Source of the DNA: an uncultured Acholeplasmataceae bacterium
GTDB lineage: Bacteria > Bacillota_I > Bacilli_A > RF39 > UBA660
Assembly (NCBI GenBank): GCA_905203475.1
Contig: CAJKWD010000040.1
Span: forward strand, 1-8,375
DNA length: 8,375 nucleotides
Reading direction: 5' to 3'
The translations under genes were made by a program, and so were the position numbers. The notes under the pieces were generated by a model. That model did not search any database, had not been told where the DNA came from, and saw only the letters and a list, made by a program, of their open reading frames with translations. Position 1 is the stretch's first letter; every line of letters starts with the position of its first letter. Below are positions 5,060-8,375 of this stretch, in pieces.

Positions 5060-6814
5060 GTGATTGGTCAAGAAGAATTACAACACTTGCGTGAACAGGT
5101 TGATATTGTCGATGTAATCTCTAGTTATATCCCATTAACACAAAAGGGAAGAAATTTCTTTGGGGTTTGTCCTTTTCATGATGATAACCATCCATCGATG
5201 AGTGTTTCTCGAGAGAAACAAATCTATACATGTTTTGCTTGTGGTGCTTCGGGAAATGTGTTTAAGTTTATTATGGATTACGAACATGTATCTTTTCGAG
5301 AAGCTGTTAGCAAAGTTGCTACAATGGCCGGTGTAGAGATGAACTTACATTTACCAACACATCAAACTTCTTCTAAATATCAAAAATTATATGATTGTTA
5401 TTCTTTTGCAAGTAAATTATATCAAAATAATTTACATACGAAATTAGGACAAGGTGCTCTTGCGTATTTAAAGAAACGACAAATTGATGATGCTTGTATT
5501 AAAGAGTTTGGTATTGGTTATTCACTAAAAGATGGCCATACATTAACAGATTTGTTATTAAAAAAGAACTATGAAAAAAATGTACTTATTAGAAGTGGAC
5601 TCGTTGTTGAAAATAATTATGGTTTATCTGATATTTATATCGATCGTGTTATGTTTCCATTATGGGATTTAGAAGGTCGTGTAGTAGGATTTTCGGGACG
5701 TTTATATAACGATGAAAAGCAATTCAAGTATATCAATAGCAAAGAATCAGAAATCTTTAAAAAAGGAGAACTTCTATATAATTATCACCGTGCTAAAGAA
5801 GAAGCAAGAAAGAAAAAACAAATTATTTTGATGGAAGGGTTCATGGATGTGATTCGTGCTTATACGATTGGTATAAAAAATGTTGTGGCAACGATGGGAA
5901 CCGCTGTTACCAAGGAACAAGCTAGTCACTTAAAACGTCTATCGAATGAAATTATTATCTGTTTTGATGGTGATCAAGCAGGAGCAAAAGGAACTGCTAG
6001 CTGTATTGAAGAATTATTAAAACTTGGTGTTACACCTAAAGTCGTCCGCCTAGAAAACGACTTAGATCCAGATGAATATATTCGTAAATACGGTGCTGAA
6101 GCTTTTCAAAAGAAGTTAGACAATCCTATGAGTACCATGGATTTTAAATTAGCGTATTATAAAAAAAATAAGGATTTAAGTGATAGTGCTGATTTAACTC
6201 ATTATGTCAAAGAAGTCATTCAAGAACTTTCAAAAATATCAGATGATATCATGCGCGAAGTAACTTTAAAAAAAGTTCATGATGAAAGTGGATTAGATAT
6301 TTCTTTTTTAAAAGAGCAATTGGACAAGCTACAAACAGAAGAAGAAAAGAAAATGATTGTTCCGCCTAGAGTCGTCAAAGAAAAGAAACGCGAAACGAAA
6401 TATGAGAAAGCTGAAAAGGCATTGCTTTACTATATGTTGAGAGACGAACAAGCAATTCAAATTTACGAAGAAAAAGTAACATTTATGCCAACGAAAGCTT
6501 ATCGTAATTTAGCCCGTGAAATTCGTCTGTTTTATCGTGAATATGGTAAAATAGAACTCGCTGATTTTATGACTTATGTCAGTGATAATGAAACTATGCA
6601 AGAAGCACTTTCAGATATTGCCGCACTTAATTTAAAAGAAGAAGCAAGTGTTGAAGAATTAAATGATTATGCGAAAGTGATTCGTGAATATACAGTCAAA
6701 GAAGAAATTAAACGATTACAAAAAGAAATGGAAGGTGCTAGTTTAGAAGAAAAAACAAAACTAGCAACGCGTATTGTTGAATTAAGGTTAGGGGATAGAA
6801 AATATGATAAATGA
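5060..6814 (+). CDS. dnaG: DNA primase DnaG
   Basis: This 584-residue enzyme synthesises the RNA primers for lagging-strand and restart replication, acting with the replicative helicase. Domains in order: a CHC2 zinc-binding domain (about 1-100) with Cys37, His40, Cys58 and Cys61 (CPFH and CFAC); the RNA polymerase domain (about 110-360) with the basic element KKGELLYN near 234-241; the TOPRIM core with LMEG (Glu259) and the metal-binding FDGDQAG (302-308); and a C-terminal helical region (about 440-584) that in this family binds DnaB/DnaC-type helicase. Length is close to the roughly 600 residues of other Bacillota primases and all key residues are present. The start is GTG 5060 with GAGGGGG (5046-5052) seven bases upstream; a nearby ATG at 5044 is out of frame. 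The gene is first in an operon and its stop overlaps the rpoD start by 11 bases. The C-terminus is very Lys/Glu-rich, as usual. Confidence 0.97.
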   Translation: MIGQEELQHLREQVDIVDVISSYIPLTQKGRNFFGVCPFHDDNHPSMSVSREKQIYTCFACGASGNVFKFIMDYEHVSFREAVSKVATMAGVEMNLHLPTHQTSSKYQKLYDCYSFASKLYQNNLHTKLGQGALAYLKKRQIDDACIKEFGIGYSLKDGHTLTDLLLKKNYEKNVLIRSGLVVENNYGLSDIYIDRVMFPLWDLEGRVVGFSGRLYNDEKQFKYINSKESEIFKKGELLYNYHRAKEEARKKKQIILMEGFMDVIRAYTIGIKNVVATMGTAVTKEQASHLKRLSNEIIICFDGDQAGAKGTASCIEELLKLGVTPKVVRLENDLDPDEYIRKYGAEAFQKKLDNPMSTMDFKLAYYKKNKDLSDSADLTHYVKEVIQELSKISDDIMREVTLKKVHDESGLDISFLKEQLDKLQTEEEKKMIVPPRVVKEKKRETKYEKAEKALLYYMLRDEQAIQIYEEKVTFMPTKAYRNLAREIRLFYREYGKIELADFMTYVSDNETMQEALSDIAALNLKEEASVEELNDYAKVIREYTVKEEIKRLQKEMEGASLEEKTKLATRIVELRLGDRKYDK

Positions 6815-7907
6815 AATTAAAACATTTGATGTTAGAAAAAAAGAATTAGTAGAAGAAGGAAAGAAAAAGGGGTATATTACCTATGAAGCACTTGCTAATG
6901 CATTAAAAGGATTAGAATTAGACTCTGATTCATTAGATGATTTATATACGACATTTAGTGAAAATCATATTCCAATTTTATCAGAAGAAGAAGCAAATGG
7001 AAACAAAGATGGAGAGGTAAAAGAAAAAGAACCAGAAAAATTAATTTTAGATGACGAAGCAATTACAAAAGACCTTACGATTAACGATCCTGTTCGTATG
7101 TATTTAAAAGAGATCGGGCAAATTAAACTATTAACAATGGAAGAAGAATTAGAACTTGCTGATCGTATTAATTCTGGTGATGAAAGTGCTAAAAATACAT
7201 TAGCAGAAGCTAACTTACGTTTAGTAGTTAGTATTGCCAAACGTTATGTTGGACGTGGAATGTTATTCTTAGATTTAATTCAAGAAGGTAATATTGGTCT
7301 TATGAAAGCGGTTGATAAATTTGATGTAACGAAAGGATATAAATTCTCCACATATGCAACATGGTGGATCCGTCAAGCTATTACACGTGCCATTGCTGAT
7401 CAAGCAAGAACGATTCGTGTTCCCGTTCATATGGTTGAGACAATCAACAAATTAGCGCGTATTCAACGTCAATTAACATTAGAATTAAACCGTGAACCAA
7501 CGGAAGAAGAACTTGCTAAAAAAATGAATTTATCTGTTGAAAAAATACGTGATATCTATAAGATTAGTCAAGAACCAGTCAGCTTAGAAACGCCAATTGG
7601 AGAAGAAGATGATTCTCATCTAGGCGATTTCGTACCAGATGAAAGAAATATGAGTCCAGAAGATTATGCTACAAATGAAATGTTAAAAGATGAAATTTCT
7701 GAAGTATTACTTACTTTAACTGAACGTGAAGAAAGAGTTATTCGTTTACGCTTTGGTTTGGAAGATGGAAAAAGTAGAACATTAGAAGAAGTAGGTCAAA
7801 TGTTTGGTGTTACTCGTGAACGTATTCGTCAAATTGAAGCAAAAGCATTACGTAAATTGCGTCATCCATCACGTAGTCGTAAATTAAAAGATTATATGGG
7901 TGACTAA
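6804..7907 (+). CDS. rpoD: Primary RNA polymerase sigma factor (sigma-70/SigA)
   Basis: This 367-residue housekeeping sigma factor directs core RNA polymerase to -10/-35 promoters such as those proposed here for ftsW and dnaG. It has a short region 1.1 (about 1-65), an acidic linker, region 1.2 beginning DPVRMYLKEIG (95-105), region 2 (about 128-205) with the DLIQEGNIGLMKAVDKFD core-binding element and the -10 recognition helix YATWWIRQAI (184-193), region 3 (about 206-285), and region 4 (about 300-367) with TLEEVGQMFGVTRERIRQIE forming the -35 helix-turn-helix. Length matches Bacillus SigA (about 371) and it lacks the long non-conserved insert of proteobacterial sigma-70. ATG 6804 lies inside the end of dnaG, with AGGGGAT about nine bases upstream, so translation is coupled to primase. 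The TAA shares its last A with the trmK start. Confidence 0.97.
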   Translation: MINEIKTFDVRKKELVEEGKKKGYITYEALANALKGLELDSDSLDDLYTTFSENHIPILSEEEANGNKDGEVKEKEPEKLILDDEAITKDLTINDPVRMYLKEIGQIKLLTMEEELELADRINSGDESAKNTLAEANLRLVVSIAKRYVGRGMLFLDLIQEGNIGLMKAVDKFDVTKGYKFSTYATWWIRQAITRAIADQARTIRVPVHMVETINKLARIQRQLTLELNREPTEEELAKKMNLSVEKIRDIYKISQEPVSLETPIGEEDDSHLGDFVPDERNMSPEDYATNEMLKDEISEVLLTLTEREERVIRLRFGLEDGKSRTLEEVGQMFGVTRERIRQIEAKALRKLRHPSRSRKLKDYMGD

Positions 7908-8375
7908 TGAAACTATCTAGTCGGTTAAAGACCATTGCCGATATGGTTTCAACTCCATCAATTATCGATGTTGGATGTGATCACGGACTAATAGATATTT
8001 ATCTAGCAAAAGAAAAACATCTATCATGTATTGCCAGTGATATTAGTGAAAATGCTCTAAAACAAGCTAAAGAAAATATTTCTAAATATCAAGTCCAAAA
8101 TCTTGTTAAAACGATTTGTACAGATGGGCTAAAAGGGATATCTGTTTCTGAACAAGATACAGTTATCCTATCTGGTATGGGGACTTATACAATTATAGAT
8201 ATTTTAAATCACAGAGATGATGTAAAACACTGTATTATTAGTGCTCATACAGATGTTCCGTATCTCAGAAGATGGATGATATCTCATGGGTATGCAATTA
8301 TAGATGAACAATTGGTCGAAGAAAAAAATATATTATATATTATTATTTCATTTGAACAAAAAGAAGTTTCTTATC
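7907..8375 (+). CDS. trmK: tRNA (adenine(22)-N1)-methyltransferase TrmK (3' end cut by window)
   Basis: The first 156 codons are present with no stop before the window edge; full proteins are about 220-240 residues. TrmK is a class I SAM-dependent enzyme that methylates N1 of A22 in the D-loop of certain tRNAs. The N-terminus MKLSSRLKTIADMV is typical of the family. SAM-binding motif I is IDVGCDHGLIDIYLA (20-34), the ribose-binding acidic residue is Asp45 in ASDIS, and the motif IV region reads ILSGMGTY (87-94), where homologues usually have a GMGG. Later ISAHTDVPYLRRWM (111-124) and HGY (127-129) fit the family. The start ATG overlaps the rpoD stop in TAATG, with a weak GGGTGA at 7898-7903, so expression is coupled to rpoD. 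The rpoD-trmK order is a common Bacillota arrangement. The identification rests on N-terminal motifs and context. Confidence 0.88.
   Translation, partial: MKLSSRLKTIADMVSTPSIIDVGCDHGLIDIYLAKEKHLSCIASDISENALKQAKENISKYQVQNLVKTICTDGLKGISVSEQDTVILSGMGTYTIIDILNHRDDVKHCIISAHTDVPYLRRWMISHGYAIIDEQLVEEKNILYIIISFEQKEVSY

Noticed and set aside
1..8375. CRISPR array, tRNA/rRNA genes, insertion sequence or prophage
   Set aside because: No regularly spaced repeats, no cloverleaf-like or rRNA sequence, and no transposase or terminal inverted repeats were seen on either strand.

Overview
The window is a chromosomal segment of a low-GC, Gram-positive-type bacterium (Bacillota). The evidence is the strong AT bias, the purine-rich AGGAGG-type ribosome binding sites, the dnaG-rpoD-trmK cluster, a comEA-comEC pair and a tiny YjcZ-like membrane protein of the kind found in spore-formers. 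Tryptophan is always TGG and TGA acts as a stop, so the standard bacterial code applies. Sequence style (FtsW, ComEA, DUF1016) reminds me of Erysipelotrichales/Coprobacillaceae-like gut Bacilli, but this is an impression from memory, not a search result.

Layout. Positions 1-58 hold the probable tail of a rightward gene, facing a leftward 55-residue Gly/Tyr-rich membrane protein (97-264) across a shared bidirectional hairpin terminator (57-87). Between that small gene and the next is a divergent intergenic region with an extended -10 promoter. It drives ftsW (397-1560), a peptidoglycan glycosyltransferase. Directly behind it, with no clear terminator, come comEA (1612-2253) and comEC (2255-4252), the DNA receptor and inner-membrane channel of natural transformation. 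The ribosome binding site of comEA lies in the right arm of a long hairpin. Eleven bases after comEC is the decayed 5' part of a DUF1016/YhcG-family nuclease gene (about 4264-4686). It has an in-frame TGA, two frame changes and no C-terminal nuclease domain.

The comE-side transcript can end at a strong terminator (4845-4871). A new extended -10 promoter (4939-4966) then starts the macromolecular-synthesis operon: dnaG primase (5060-6814), rpoD/sigA primary sigma factor (6804-7907) and trmK tRNA m1A22 methyltransferase (7907 to the window end, truncated). The last three genes overlap by 11 and 1 bases, so they are translationally coupled.

Most of the window is housekeeping. I found no intact undescribed system. 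The points most worth a second look are the eroded DUF1016 gene at the comEC/dnaG junction, the hairpin masking the comEA ribosome binding site, the predicted lipoprotein form of ComEA, and the palindrome-bearing leader of dnaG.
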